Shown here piece by piece: positions 29,808 to 39,819 of a DNA stretch of 64,000 bases (positions within the stretch are counted from its first letter, which is position 1; every line of letters begins with the position of its first letter). The position numbers were made by a program, and so were the translations under genes. The notes below the pieces were generated by a model that made no database searches, had not been told where the DNA came from, and saw only the letters and a program-made list of their open reading frames with translations. This DNA is from Lysobacter sp. K5869 (lineage in GTDB: Bacteria > Pseudomonadota > Gammaproteobacteria > Xanthomonadales > Xanthomonadaceae): assembly GCF_018847975.1 (NCBI RefSeq), contig NZ_CP072597.1, forward strand, positions 4,503,001 to 4,567,000, written 5' to 3'.

Positions 29808-30216
29808 CTATTCCTCCCAACGGCTAGACGCCGTCTTCCAAGCCCTCGCCGACCCCACCCGCCGCGCGATGCTGCGCCAACTCGCCGGCGGCGAACGCAA
29901 CGTCGGCGAGCTCGCCAGCCCGCACGACATGACCCTGGCCGCCGCCTCCAAACACATCAAGGCGCTCGAACGCGCCGGTCTGGTGCGGCGCGAGGTGCGC
30001 GGGCGCATCCACGTCTGCCGGCTCGACGCCGAACCGCTGCACGGCGGCTTCGAGTGGCTGCGCCATTACGAACGCTTCTGGAACCACCGCCTCGACGACC
30101 TCGAAGCGCTGCTGCGCGCCGAGGACGACGCCAAGCGCGAGGCCGAACCACCCGCCAAGCCGGCGAAAAAGAAACCCGCCTCCCCCCGCCCCCCGCGGCG
30201 CAAGCCGCGCAGTTGA
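29800..30216 (+). CDS. ArsR-family transcriptional regulator
   Basis: 138 residues. A winged helix-turn-helix (about 5-90) reads DPTRRAMLRQLAGGERNVGELASPHDMTLAAASKHIKAL; no metal-ligating cysteine pair is seen in the recognition helix, consistent with the non-metal subgroup that partners SRPBCC proteins. The C-terminal tail is Lys/Pro/Arg-rich. The start at 29800 (MVDYSSQRLD) is preferred over an ATG 12 codons upstream because a promoter and operator overlap that region. It is followed after 26 bp by the SRPBCC gene, a standard two-gene unit. Confidence 0.9.
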   Translation: MVDYSSQRLDAVFQALADPTRRAMLRQLAGGERNVGELASPHDMTLAAASKHIKALERAGLVRREVRGRIHVCRLDAEPLHGGFEWLRHYERFWNHRLDDLEALLRAEDDAKREAEPPAKPAKKKPASPRPPRRKPRS

Positions 30217-30242
30217 ACCCACTCCCCTCCCTGGAGACCGCC

Positions 30243-30794
30243 ATGAATCTGCCCGTCAACGACGCCTTCGGCGTCCTCACCGCTCCCGACTCCGTGCGCA
30301 TCGAGCGCCTGTTGCCCGGCCCGATCGAACGCGTCTGGGCCTATCTCACCGAATCCGACAAGCGCGGGCGCTGGCTGGCCGCAGGCGAGATGGATCTGCG
30401 CGTCGGCGGCGCGGTCGAACTCAATTTCGACAACAACCGCCTCACCCGCAACGACATTCCGCCGCCGGCCAAGTACGCCAGCGACTGCGTCAACACCATG
30501 CGCGGCCGCATCACCGCGATCGAACCGCCGCATCGGCTGAGCTACACCTGGAACGAAGACTCCGGCAGCAAGTCGGTGGTGAGCTTCGAGCTGAGCGAAC
30601 AAGGCGAGCAGGTGCGGCTGATCGTCGAGCATCGCCACCTGTCCAACCGCAACGGGCTGGTCAGCGTCTCCGGCGGCTGGCACGCGCATCTGGGCTTGCT
30701 GATCGACGTGCTGTCGCAGCGCGAATCCGAAGGCTTCTGGCGCACCCACGGCCGCCTGGAAGCCGAGTACGAGCGGCTCATCCCGCAAGCCTGA
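30243..30794 (+). CDS. SRPBCC/AHSA1-like domain protein
   Basis: 183 residues. A single START/Bet v1-fold domain: SVRIERLLPGPIERVWAYLTESDKRGRWLAAGEMDLRVGG at the N-terminus, and the C-terminal helix GGWHAHLGLLIDVLSQRE. These proteins bind hydrophobic ligands in a cavity; the ligand is unknown. CTGGAGACC stands before the ATG. Co-transcribed with the arsR-type gene. Confidence 0.9.
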   Translation: MNLPVNDAFGVLTAPDSVRIERLLPGPIERVWAYLTESDKRGRWLAAGEMDLRVGGAVELNFDNNRLTRNDIPPPAKYASDCVNTMRGRITAIEPPHRLSYTWNEDSGSKSVVSFELSEQGEQVRLIVEHRHLSNRNGLVSVSGGWHAHLGLLIDVLSQRESEGFWRTHGRLEAEYERLIPQA

Positions 30795-30845
30795 GCGGCG
30801 CAGGCTAAGCTGTGCGTCCCATCGCACAGCGTTCCGAGGTCGTCC

Positions 30846-31358
30846 GTGGCAGCAGCGTCGCGTTCCATCGTTTCCACCGCTCTGCGCGCGCCGGCGCTGG
30901 CCTTGCTGCTCGCCGGCGCCGCGCTGACGCTGGCCGGCTGCCAACGCCCGGCCGAACAGGAAAAGGCGGCGGCCGCGCCGAAGGTCATGCACGGCCGCAT
31001 CGCCCAGTTCCAGACCATCGACGAGCGGGTCGGCACCGGCGCGGTCGCGCAGTCGGGCCAGGAAGTGATCGTGCAGTACACCGGCTGGTTCTACGACGAA
31101 ACCGCGGCCAACAAGCGCGGCAGCAAGTTCGACAGCTCCTACGACCGCAACGGCCGGCCTTTCAGCTTCCTGCTCGGCGCCGGCCGGGTGATCCGCGGCT
31201 GGGACGATGGCGTGGCCGGCATGCGCGTGGGCGGCAAGCGGGTGCTGATGATTCCTTCCGACCTGGCCTACGGCCGCGACGGCGCCGGCGGCGGCGCGAT
31301 TCCGCCGGACGCGTCGCTGGTGTTCGAAGTGGAGCTGATCGGGGTCGAGGCGCGCTGA
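30846..31358 (+). CDS. FKBP-type peptidyl-prolyl isomerase, predicted lipoprotein
   Basis: 170 residues. Lipobox LAGC with lipidated Cys32; +2 is Gln. One FKBP domain (about 65-168) with VIVQYTGWFYDE, FDSSYDRN, FSFLLGAGRVIRGWDDGVAGMRVGGKR and AYGRDGAGGGAIPPDASLVFEVEL, so the active-site aromatic and Asp residues are retained. It should assist folding in the periplasm or at the outer membrane. GTG start with GAGGT upstream. It converges on the LLM oxidoreductase gene across a hairpin at 31497-31520. Confidence 0.92.
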   Translation: MAAASRSIVSTALRAPALALLLAGAALTLAGCQRPAEQEKAAAAPKVMHGRIAQFQTIDERVGTGAVAQSGQEVIVQYTGWFYDETAANKRGSKFDSSYDRNGRPFSFLLGAGRVIRGWDDGVAGMRVGGKRVLMIPSDLAYGRDGAGGGAIPPDASLVFEVELIGVEAR

Positions 31359-31496
31359 ACGGCGCGGCGGATGCCGCGAGCCTGATCTCGCAAGCCCGAT
31401 TCGCAAGCCGCCGCGAGCAGCCACTGGCGTATGCCAGCTCAGCCCGCCGATTCGGCGCGGGCGACGCCGCGCCCGCGTCCGCCCGATGCTTCAACA

Positions 31497-31520
31497 CGCC
31501 CGGCGCGGTCGCGCCGGGCG
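31497..31520. terminator. Hairpin between convergent FKBP and LLM genes
   Basis: A 10-bp stem (CGCCCGGCGC with its complement) has a GGTC loop, followed on the plus strand by TTCGCGTTC. It lies 7 bp from the stop of the minus-strand gene and can serve both genes. The T-tract is interrupted. Confidence 0.6.
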
Positions 31521-31527
31521 TTCGCGT

Positions 31528-32520
31528 TCAAGCGCCCAGCGACTGCAACGCCCGCGCCGCCAGCTCGAACGAGCGCAGCCGCGCGGCGTGGTCGAAGATG
31601 TTCGCGGTCACCATCAATTCGTCCGGCCGATGCCGGGCCACGAACGCAGCGATGCCGTCGGCGACTTCGCCCGGATCGCCGACCACCGCGCAAGCCAGCG
31701 CCTGGGCGACACCGGCTTTTTCCAGCGGCGTCCAGAACGCTTCGATGTCGTCGATCGGCGGCGGGATCAGCCCCGGCCGGCCGCGGCGCAGATTGACGAA
31801 GGCCTGCTGCTGGGTGGTGAACAAGCGCTTGGCTTCGGCGCCGCTCGGCGCGGCCACCACGTTCAAGGCCAGCATCGCGTGCGGCGCCCGCAGGCGCGCG
31901 GAGGGCTGGAAATCGCGGCGATAGAGCGTCAGCGCCTCGTCCATCGCATCGGGCGCGAAGTGCGAGGCGAACGCGAACGGCAAGCCCAGCTGCGCCGACA
32001 GCCGCGCGCTGAACAAGCTCGAACCCAACAGCCACACCGGCACGTCCAATCCGGCGCCGGGCACCGCGCGCACCGCTTGCTGCGGCTGCGCCGGCTCGAA
32101 GTAATGCAGCAGTTCGGCCACGTCCTGCGGGAAGCTGTCGGCGCCGTCGTAGTAGCGGCGCAGCGCGCGCGCGGTGGCGTGGTCGGTGCCGGGCGCGCGG
32201 CCCAGGCCCAGGTCGATGCGGCCGGGATACAGCGAAGCCAGGGTGCCGAACTGCTCGGCCACCTGCAGCGGCGCGTGGTTGGGCAGCATGATGCCGCCGG
32301 CGCCGACGCGGAGGGTCGAGGTGCCGCCGGCGAGATGGCCGATCAGCACCGCGGTCGCGGCGCTGGCGATGCCGGGCATGTTGTGGTGTTCGGCCAGCCA
32401 GTAACGGGTGTAGCCGAGCGCTTCGGCGTGGCGGGCGAGATCCAGGCTGTTGGCGAAGGCCTGGCGGGTGTCGCTGCCCTGGGTGACGGGGGCGAGGTCG
32501 AGGACGGAGTACGGCAGCAT
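31528..32520 (-). CDS. LLM-class flavin-dependent oxidoreductase (luciferase-like)
   Basis: 330 residues, one bacterial-luciferase-type TIM barrel. Family blocks: [15 protein letters not shown] at the N-terminus, [51 protein letters not shown] and [27 protein letters not shown]. These put it in the YhbW/MsnO8-like subgroup, which uses reduced FMN. The substrate is unknown. The promoter should lie in 32521-32640, before the repeat at 32.65 kb. Confidence 0.92.
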   Translation of the reverse strand: MLPYSVLDLAPVTQGSDTRQAFANSLDLARHAEALGYTRYWLAEHHNMPGIASAATAVLIGHLAGGTSTLRVGAGGIMLPNHAPLQVAEQFGTLASLYPGRIDLGLGRAPGTDHATARALRRYYDGADSFPQDVAELLHYFEPAQPQQAVRAVPGAGLDVPVWLLGSSLFSARLSAQLGLPFAFASHFAPDAMDEALTLYRRDFQPSARLRAPHAMLALNVVAAPSGAEAKRLFTTQQQAFVNLRRGRPGLIPPPIDDIEAFWTPLEKAGVAQALACAVVGDPGEVADGIAAFVARHRPDELMVTANIFDHAARLRSFELAARALQSLGA

Positions 32521-32639
32521 GCGCGGGATCGACGTGGCGGAAAGGATGCTGTCGATCTGGGGCCGGCGGCGGGCGAATCCAGCGCGGGATTGGGGAGGAA
32601 TCGGCGCTTATGTGTTGCCGGATGCGCTTGGTTGGCGCG

Positions 32640-32750
32640 CCCTCATCCGGCCCTCATCCGCCCCTTCTCCCGCAAGCGGGAGAAGGAACGGCTTGCGGCC
32701 GCGGCGCTCGAGCCCCTCTCCCGCTTGCGGGAAAGGGGTTGGGTGAGGGG
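32640..32750. repeat. Inverted pair of CCCTCATCCGCCCCTTCTCCCG-type units
   Basis: The left unit (32651-32686) has its own CTTCTCCCGC-AA-GCGGGAGAAG hairpin; the right unit (32713-32749) carries CTCTCCCGC-TT-GCGGGAAAGG and ends in the inverse CCAACCC-type tail GGGGTTGGGTGAGGG. The two face each other. This is another common intergenic family in Xanthomonadaceae. The rest of 32521-32834 has no gene. Confidence 0.75.
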
Positions 32751-32834
32751 CCGCGCTTGCGCGCCACCGGCTCGCGCGGCCGCGAACGCCCCGCGCTCGG
32801 GCCGGCGAGCGTCGACGCGGATACCGCGCCGCCC

Positions 32835-33311
32835 TCAGAACAACTCGAACTTCAGCCCTTCGCGCTCGTTGTCCCACACCGTGCAGAACACCCACCACCG
32901 CCCCTGCTCGTGGCAGACCTGGATGCTGTTGGCGCCGCGCTTGATCAACACCGGCGAGTCCGGCGCCGGCCGCGCGTCGTACTTGCTCCACACGTGCGCG
33001 ATCTGGCCGAAGCGCTCGATCCGCTGATCCGTCTCCACTTCGAAGAAATCGTGCTGGGCGAACAGCGGCTCGACGTCGGCGATGTACTGGTCGGTGTCGA
33101 ACACCATCGAGCGGGTCGACCCGTCGGCCTCGACCACGGTGCGCAGGCTCAGCGAGCGCGGGTGCATCAGATAACGGAACCGCGCCCAGTCGCGCGGCGC
33201 GCCGGCCGGGCCGGAAATGCATTCGTACACCGCCCGCACCAGGCGGCCGATGTCCTGGGTGTCGGCGACCCAGTGGGCGGGAACGGCGGGCGGGGACTGC
33301 GAATCGGGCAT
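32835..33311 (-). CDS. Conserved protein of unknown function, NTF2/SnoaL-like in appearance
   Basis: 158 residues, no signal peptide or TM segment. Features such as the N-terminal helix IGRLVRAVYECISGPAGAPRDWARFRYLMHPRSL and later strands (FFEVETDQRIERFGQIAHVWSKYDAR, SIQVCHEQGRWWVFCTVWDNE) fit a cone-like SnoaL/NTF2 fold. Catalytic residues cannot be assigned. The start is the ATG with AGGAG 9 nt upstream; a longer frame exists upstream without support. Confidence 0.75.
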   Translation of the reverse strand: MPDSQSPPAVPAHWVADTQDIGRLVRAVYECISGPAGAPRDWARFRYLMHPRSLSLRTVVEADGSTRSMVFDTDQYIADVEPLFAQHDFFEVETDQRIERFGQIAHVWSKYDARPAPDSPVLIKRGANSIQVCHEQGRWWVFCTVWDNEREGLKFELF

Positions 33312-33412
33312 GGCGGCGAACTCCTGTCGGGAACGGGGTGGGCGAAGCCTGATCGAACCAACGAAGCCGGCCGGGCGAACGCCGGCCGGACCGGAACCGC
33401 GCAGCGCGAACG

Positions 33413-33565
33413 CTAGAACGGCATCGGCCAACCCGCCAACGGCGCGATCAGCCAGTACAAGCCGCCCAGGACCAAGGCCCACATCGCCGCGCGCAACACG
33501 AAACCGACCAGCTTGAACGCCAGCCACAAGGCCGCGACGACCACCAACAAGGCAACGATGTCCAT
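33413..33565 (-). CDS. 50-residue two-helix membrane protein
   Basis: MDIVALLVVVAALWLAFKLV begins the sequence; two hydrophobic helices (about 3-25 and 27-45) make up almost all of it, with Lys18 and Arg25 between. GGAG lies 7 nt before the ATG. No homologue is recognised. It lies 101 bp upstream of the SnoaL-like gene in the same direction and diverges from the alpha-2-macroglobulin gene. Confidence 0.65.
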   Translation of the reverse strand: MDIVALLVVVAALWLAFKLVGFVLRAAMWALVLGGLYWLIAPLAGWPMPF

Positions 33566-33890
33566 GCACGCTCCGCTACGAAACGCCGCCGAGCTTACCT
33601 GCCGTGGACCGCGCCCGCCCCTGCCATCTTTCCTGCGCCGACGCGGCGCGACGCCGCGCGCTCGCCGCCGTCGATAAAAAAATCTCGACAAGCCGACGAA
33701 CGGCAGGAACAATTTCCTAACATTTGGGTCTACTGCGTCCGACACCGCCCCGCAGCGTCACCGCTGCCCCGGCGACGCCGCGACGCACAGGCAACACCGC
33801 ACCACCGCGCACACCAAATCGGGGACCGGCCGGGCCAAGGAACGCGCCCGGCCCGGCACTGGCCACCGCACCACGGATCGGAACATCGCA
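33566..33890. other. Divergent intergenic region with AT-rich patch
   Basis: This 325-bp gap between the small membrane protein gene and the alpha-2-macroglobulin gene contains an AT-rich patch at about 33674-33727 (GATAAAAAAATC, AACAATTTCCTAACATTT). It is the likely promoter zone, but I cannot place a convincing -35/-10 pair. No repeat or gene is seen. Confidence 0.4.
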
Positions 33891-36800
33891 ATGCAAACCA
33901 CGCCCTCGCCGTCGCAACCGGCTCCCACCGCGGAGGCCGGCGCGACCGGCCGCGCCAACGCCTGGACCCGCGCCACCCAGGCCGTCTTCGGCCAGATGGC
34001 GTGGACGCCGCCGCCCTGGTTCGGCGCGCTGCTCGCGCGCATCCGCCAACGCCCCGGCCTTTATCTCGGCAGCCTGCTCGGCGTGTTGCTCGCCGCGTGG
34101 CTCGCGCACTGGCTGATCACCCGGCCCAAACCGGTGATCCCCGGCGCGCTCAGCGTCGAGCTGCACGCGCCCGAGCTCACCGATTACGACCGCAAGCCGC
34201 CGAGCGTGCACCGGCTGAGCCTGACCTTCTCCGACTCGGCCGCGCCGCTCAAGCAGGTCGGCGCCGCGCCGGTCGGCGTCACCTTGACGCCCGAACTCAA
34301 GGGCGCGTGGACCTGGGAAGACGACAAAACGCTGGTGTTCGTGCCCGCCACCGACTGGCCGGTGAAGACCAAGTACAAGGTCGAGATCGATCCCGACACC
34401 AGCGTCGCGCCCAAGGTCGTGCTGCAGGAACACGAATTCGAGTTCGAGACCGCGCCGTTCAAGGCCGAGCTGTCCAACAGCGAGTTCTACCAAGACCCGC
34501 AAGACCCCGCGCTCAAGAAGGGCGTGTTCGAACTGAAGTTCTCGCACCCGGTCGACGAGGCGCAGCTGCAGCGCCGGATCGCGCTGTCGCTGGTCGACGG
34601 CGGCGGCACCGCCCAGGCCGCGCCCAAGTACACCCTCACCTACGACGACAACCGGCTCAAGGCCTGGGTCCATTCCGAACCGCTGAAGCTGCCGGAGAAC
34701 GGCGGCACCCTGAGCCTGGAGGTCGCCGCCGGCGTGGTCAGCGCGCTCGGCGGCGAAGGCAGCGCGGAGAAACTGTCTTCGCAGGTCAAGTTGCCTTCGC
34801 TTTATAGCGTCAGCGTGGACGAGGTCACCGCCACCCTGGTCGAGAACGAGCGCTTCGAGCCCGAACAGGCGCTGGTGCTGAGCTTCAACAACGCGATGCG
34901 CGACACCGACGTGGCCGGCGCCGCGCGCGCCTGGCTGCTGCCGACCAAGGACCCGCGCCGCCCGGCCAAGGAGCAAAGCGGCAACGCGTCGTGGTCCGCC
35001 GGCAGCGTCGACGAAGCCGTGCTCAAGGCCGCCACCGCGCTGCCGCTGAGCCCGATCCCGGCCGAGCGCGAATACACCCCGGTGCACAGCTTCAAGTTCC
35101 AGGCGCCGCCGGGCCGCTACGTCTATGTGCGGGTCAACAAGGGCCTGAAGGCGTTCGGCGGCTTCCTGCTCGGCCGCGACCACACCGCGGTGCTGACCGT
35201 CCCCGAATACCCGAAGCTGCTGCGCTTCGTCGGCGAAGGCGCGCTGCTGTCGCTGCGCGGCGAGCGCCGGGTCAGCGTGGTCTCGCGCAACGTGCCGCTG
35301 GCGCGGCTGGAGATCGCGCGGGTGCTGCCCGAGCAGATCCAGCATCTGGTGTTCAACAACGAAGGCAGCTACGCCAAGCCGCAGATGTACAACCTCGCCG
35401 CCGACAGCCTGGTCGAGCGCGAGGAGCGCCGCCTGACCCTGCCGGCCGAGGACCCGTCCAAGGCCCATTACGAAGGCGTGGACCTGGGCGCCTACCTCAA
35501 GCCCAACCGCCGCGGCGTGTTCCTGCTGAGCCTGCGCACGATGAGCGAGGACGACGCCAAGCGTCCTAGCGAGGAAACCATCGCCGACGACGCCGGCAAC
35601 GAAGAGGACAGCCGCCTGGTCGTGCTCACCGACCTCGGCATCGCGGTCAAGCAAGGCCTGGACGGCCGCCGCGACGTGTTCGTGCAGTCGCTGTCCAACG
35701 GCGCGCCGGTCGCCGGCGCGCGGGTGCGCGCGGTGGCGCGCAACGGCGAGACCCTGGTGGAAGCCGACACCGACGCCAGCGGCCGCGCCCAGTTGCCCTC
35801 GCTCAAGGGCTTCAAGCGCGAGAAGCAACCGACCATGCTGACCGTCAGCCAGGGCGAGGACTACTCGTTCCTGCCGATCGACGACTACCGGCGCAAGCTC
35901 GACTACTCGCGCTTCGACATCGGCGGCGAGCCCAACGACATCGAATCCGGCGCGCTCAACGCCTTCTTGTTCTCCGACCGCGGCCTGTACCGGCCGGGCG
36001 ACACCATCAACATCGGCATGATCGTGCGCGCCGCCGACTGGAAGCGCCCGCTCGCCGGCCTGCCGCTGGAATGGGAGTTCACCGACCCGCGCGGCAACGT
36101 CGCCCAGCGGCAGAAGCTCAAGCTCAGCGAACAAGGCTTCGAAAGCGCCAGCTTCGCGCCGAGCGAGAGCGCGCCCAGCGGTACCTGGCAGATCCAGCTG
36201 TTCCTGCTCGGCCGCGACAACGAACGCACCAGCATCGGCTCGACTTCGGTGCAGGTGCGCGAGTTCGCGCCCGATACGATGAAGGTCGCGGTCAAGCTGT
36301 CGGCCGATAACCCCAAGGGCTGGATCAAGCCGGATCAGCTCGCCGCCGTGGTCAGCGCCGAGAACCTGTTCGGCACCCCGGCGCAGCAGCGCAAGGTCGA
36401 GGGCACGATGGTGCTGCGGCCGTATTTCCCCAGCTTCGCCCAATACCCGGGTTATCAGTTCTTCGATCCGCAGCGGGCCAAGGAAGGCTACGACGAGTCG
36501 CTCAGCGATCAGACCACCGACGCCCAGGGCCAGGCCACCTTCAAGCTCGACCTGACCAAGTACGAACGCGCGACCTATCAGCTCAGCTTCCTGGCGCGCG
36601 CGTTCGAACCCGGCAGCGGCCGCAACGTCGCCGCGCAGACCAGCGCGCTGGTGTCGAACAACGACTTCCTGGTCGGCATCAAGGCGGTGGACGCGCTCGA
36701 TTACGTCCAGCGCGGCGCCAAGCGTTCGCTGCAACTGGTCAGCATCGGCCAGGACGGCGCGCCCAAGCAGGTCGCGGGCCTGCGCGCGGTGGTGGTGGAG

Positions 36801-39800
36801 AAGCGCTACGTCTCGGTGCTCACCAAGCAGGATTCGGGCCTGTACCGCTACGTCTCGCACGAACGCCGCTACGACCTGCGCGAGCAGCCGCTGGCCCTGG
36901 CCGGCGGCCGCCAGAGCGTCGGCCTGCAGACCGATCAGCCCGGCGACTTCGTGATCGAAGTGCGCGCGGCCGACGGCAAGGTGCTCAACCAGATCGGCTA
37001 CCGCGTCGCCGGCGCGGCCAACCTGTCGCGCTCGCTGGAGCGCAACGCCGAACTCGGCCTGACCTTGTCCAAGCCCAGCTACAAGCCGGGCGAGACCATC
37101 GAAGTCAGCATCCGCGCGCCCTACCCCGGCGCCGGCCTGATCACCATCGAACGCGACAAGGTCTACGCCCACGCGTGGTTCCGCGCCGACAGCACCGCCA
37201 GCGTGCAGAAGATCGTGCTGCCGGCGGATTTCGAGGGCAGCGGCTACGTCAACGTGCAGTTCCTGCGCGATCCGAACTCTGACGAGATCTACATGAGCCC
37301 GTTGTCGTTCGGCGTGGCGCCGTTCGCGGTCGACCGCGGCGCGCGTACCCAGCCGCTGAGCGTGAGCCTGCCGAAGGTGACCAAGCCGGGGCAGACGCTG
37401 AACGCCTCGATCACCACCGAGGGCAAGGCGCGCGTGGTGCTGTTCGCGGTCGACGAAGGCATCCTGCAGGTCGCGCGCTATCGCGTCGGCGAGCCGCTGG
37501 ATCACTTCTTCCGCAAGAAGATGCTGCAGGTGGACACCGCGCAGATCCTCGATCTGCTGCTGCCGGAGTTCAGCCGTCTCGCCGCCGCGGCCGCGCCCGG
37601 CGGCGACGGCGAAGGCGGCATGGCCAAGCACCTCAATCCGTTCAAGCGCAAGTCGGAGAAGCCGGCGGTGTGGTGGTCGGGCATCGTCGATGTCGACGGC
37701 CATCGCGACTTCCCGTTCGTGCTGCCCGATCACTTCAACGGCAAGGTGCGCGTGGTCGCGGTGGCGGTGACGCCGCAGCGCGTGGGCATCGTCCAGGACG
37801 AAGCGATCGTCCGCGGCGACTTCGTGCTCACCCCCACCCTGCCCACCCACGTGGCGCCGGGCGACGAGTTCGACCTGCCGGTCGGCGTGGCCAACACCAT
37901 CGAAGGCGCCAAGCAGGCGGCGAAGGTGACGGTGAACCTGCAACTGCCGGCGGGCCTGAGCCTGGTCGGCGCCGCGCCGGCGCCGGTGTCGATCGCCCCG
38001 CGCAGCGAAACCACGGTGCGCTTCCGCGTGCGCGCCGGCAACGCGCTGGGCGCGCTGCCGGTCGGCATCCAGGCGGTGTCGGGCACCTACAACGCCAAGC
38101 GCCGGATCGAACTGTCGCTGCGTCCGGCCATCGTCGCCCGTCAGGACCTGATCGCCGGCCGCGCCGACAAACGCACGGCGATCCAGCCGCTGCGTTCGAT
38201 GTTCGACCAGTACGCCACCCGCCGCGTGTCGGCCTCGGTGTCGCCGCTGGTGGCGGTGGACGGGCTCAGCGCGTATCTGGCCGATTACCCGTACCAGTGC
38301 AGCGAGCAAGTGCTCAGCGGCGCGTTCCCGGCGCTGGTGCTGGGCGCGCATCCGGAACTGGGCAAGGTGGTCGCCGCCGGCAAGGGCGATCCGCGCCAGA
38401 ACGTGATCGACCTGCTGCGCGCGCGCCAGAACAGCGAAGGCGGCATCGGCCTGTGGACCGCCACGCCCGAGGCCGACGACTTCGTCACCGGCTACGCCGC
38501 GCTGTACCTGATCGAAGCGCGCGAGCGCGGCCTGGCCGTGCCCGACGATCTGCTCAAGTCGCTCAACGGCTATCTGGAGCAGCGCGCGTCCGACCGCTCC
38601 GGCAACGATCTGCCGGCGCTGCGCAACCGCGCGCTCGCCGTGTATCTGCTGGTCCGCCAGGGCCGCACCGCGAGCAATCTGCTCAGCGCGGTGCACGAGC
38701 AGATCAAGCGCGATCAGCCCAAGACCTGGGAGAACGACGTCGCCGGCCTGCTGATCGCTTCGAGCTATCAGCTGCTGCAGCAGGACAAGCCGGCGCGCGC
38801 GCTGGCCACGGTGGCGTTGCGCCGGGCCAACGGCGCCGCGAACACGGTCGCCTCGCCGTACGCGTTCTACTACGACGGCGGCATCGATCAGGCCTGGATC
38901 GTGTACCTGCTCAACCGCCACTTCGGCGCGGTCAGCCGCGAACAGCTCAAGCGCACCGCGCTCGACCGCCTGCTCGATCCGCTGCGCCACAACAGCTACA
39001 ACACCCTGTCCTCGGCATTGACCGTGCTGGCGCTGGACTCGTACGCCTCGGCCCAGCCGCAGCAGCCGCTGCCGGTGCTGGAAGCGGCCGGCAAGGACGG
39101 CAAGGCGCGCCGGGTCGGCGCGGCCGCGGGCGTGATCAGCCGCGGCGATTTCGCCGGCGGCGATCTGCGCCTGTGGGTGGCGCCGGGCGGCGACGCGCCG
39201 GCGTGGTATCTGGTCAACCAGAGCGGCTTCGACCGCGCGCTGCCGAAGGCGGTGCAGGACAAGGGCCTGGAAGTCGTGCGCGACTACCTCGACGACGCCG
39301 GCAAGCCGGTGACGTCGATCAAGCAGGGCCAGGAAGTGACGGTGCGGCTGCGGCTGCGCGCGCTCGGCGCGTCGATGCGCGACAACATCGCGGTGGTCGA
39401 TCTGCTGCCCGGCGGGTTCGAGACGGTGATGCAGTACGCCGCGCCGCCCGCCAGCGACAGCAGCGAATCGGAGAACGAGTGCGGCGACGAATGCGGCGAA
39501 GGCGACGGCGAGAGCGACGGCGAAGGCCAGCCCTCGCGCGACGGTCCCGATCCGAACGCCGCGCCGGCGCAGACCCTGGCGCTGCCGGGTTCGAGCTTCC
39601 AGCCGCAGCACGTGGAGCAGCGCGAAGACCGGGTGATCCTGTACGGCAGCGTCGGCGGCGAGCTCAGCGAGTTCCGCTACAAGGTGCGCGCCAACAACAG
39701 CGGCAGCTTCGTGGTGCCGCCGGCCTATGCCGAGTCGATGTACGAGCGCTCGGTGTATGCGCAGGGCGGCCCGGCCGGGACGCTGCAGGTGACCGCGCCG

Positions 39801-39809
39801 ACGCCCTGA
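33891..39809 (+). CDS. Alpha-2-macroglobulin family protein (YfhM/ECAM-like) with intact thioester motif
   Basis: 1972 residues. A cytoplasmic N-terminus of about 50 residues and one TM helix (about 57-76) precede MG domains, a bait-like region and the helical thioester domain. The CxEQ thioester motif is CSEQ, with Cys1470, so covalent trapping of proteases should be possible. The alpha-2-macroglobulin domain 'G.V..D' block is at about 1160-1270 (VVLFAVDEGILQVARYR). An acidic Asp/Glu/Gly run (about 1860-1880, ECGDECGEGDGESDGEG) is unusual. The C-terminal MG10-like domain ends near the stop. PbpC follows after 10 bp, the same pairing as in E. coli, where the two are thought to guard and repair the periplasm after attack. 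The N-terminus lacks a lipobox, unlike E. coli ECAM. Confidence 0.93.
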   Translation: MQTTPSPSQPAPTAEAGATGRANAWTRATQAVFGQMAWTPPPWFGALLARIRQRPGLYLGSLLGVLLAAWLAHWLITRPKPVIPGALSVELHAPELTDYDRKPPSVHRLSLTFSDSAAPLKQVGAAPVGVTLTPELKGAWTWEDDKTLVFVPATDWPVKTKYKVEIDPDTSVAPKVVLQEHEFEFETAPFKAELSNSEFYQDPQDPALKKGVFELKFSHPVDEAQLQRRIALSLVDGGGTAQAAPKYTLTYDDNRLKAWVHSEPLKLPENGGTLSLEVAAGVVSALGGEGSAEKLSSQVKLPSLYSVSVDEVTATLVENERFEPEQALVLSFNNAMRDTDVAGAARAWLLPTKDPRRPAKEQSGNASWSAGSVDEAVLKAATALPLSPIPAEREYTPVHSFKFQAPPGRYVYVRVNKGLKAFGGFLLGRDHTAVLTVPEYPKLLRFVGEGALLSLRGERRVSVVSRNVPLARLEIARVLPEQIQHLVFNNEGSYAKPQMYNLAADSLVEREERRLTLPAEDPSKAHYEGVDLGAYLKPNRRGVFLLSLRTMSEDDAKRPSEETIADDAGNEEDSRLVVLTDLGIAVKQGLDGRRDVFVQSLSNGAPVAGARVRAVARNGETLVEADTDASGRAQLPSLKGFKREKQPTMLTVSQGEDYSFLPIDDYRRKLDYSRFDIGGEPNDIESGALNAFLFSDRGLYRPGDTINIGMIVRAADWKRPLAGLPLEWEFTDPRGNVAQRQKLKLSEQGFESASFAPSESAPSGTWQIQLFLLGRDNERTSIGSTSVQVREFAPDTMKVAVKLSADNPKGWIKPDQLAAVVSAENLFGTPAQQRKVEGTMVLRPYFPSFAQYPGYQFFDPQRAKEGYDESLSDQTTDAQGQATFKLDLTKYERATYQLSFLARAFEPGSGRNVAAQTSALVSNNDFLVGIKAVDALDYVQRGAKRSLQLVSIGQDGAPKQVAGLRAVVVEKRYVSVLTKQDSGLYRYVSHERRYDLREQPLALAGGRQSVGLQTDQPGDFVIEVRAADGKVLNQIGYRVAGAANLSRSLERNAELGLTLSKPSYKPGETIEVSIRAPYPGAGLITIERDKVYAHAWFRADSTASVQKIVLPADFEGSGYVNVQFLRDPNSDEIYMSPLSFGVAPFAVDRGARTQPLSVSLPKVTKPGQTLNASITTEGKARVVLFAVDEGILQVARYRVGEPLDHFFRKKMLQVDTAQILDLLLPEFSRLAAAAAPGGDGEGGMAKHLNPFKRKSEKPAVWWSGIVDVDGHRDFPFVLPDHFNGKVRVVAVAVTPQRVGIVQDEAIVRGDFVLTPTLPTHVAPGDEFDLPVGVANTIEGAKQAAKVTVNLQLPAGLSLVGAAPAPVSIAPRSETTVRFRVRAGNALGALPVGIQAVSGTYNAKRRIELSLRPAIVARQDLIAGRADKRTAIQPLRSMFDQYATRRVSASVSPLVAVDGLSAYLADYPYQCSEQVLSGAFPALVLGAHPELGKVVAAGKGDPRQNVIDLLRARQNSEGGIGLWTATPEADDFVTGYAALYLIEARERGLAVPDDLLKSLNGYLEQRASDRSGNDLPALRNRALAVYLLVRQGRTASNLLSAVHEQIKRDQPKTWENDVAGLLIASSYQLLQQDKPARALATVALRRANGAANTVASPYAFYYDGGIDQAWIVYLLNRHFGAVSREQLKRTALDRLLDPLRHNSYNTLSSALTVLALDSYASAQPQQPLPVLEAAGKDGKARRVGAAAGVISRGDFAGGDLRLWVAPGGDAPAWYLVNQSGFDRALPKAVQDKGLEVVRDYLDDAGKPVTSIKQGQEVTVRLRLRALGASMRDNIAVVDLLPGGFETVMQYAAPPASDSSESENECGDECGEGDGESDGEGQPSRDGPDPNAAPAQTLALPGSSFQPQHVEQREDRVILYGSVGGELSEFRYKVRANNSGSFVVPPAYAESMYERSVYAQGGPAGTLQVTAPTP

Positions 39810-39819
39810 GCCCGCCGAC

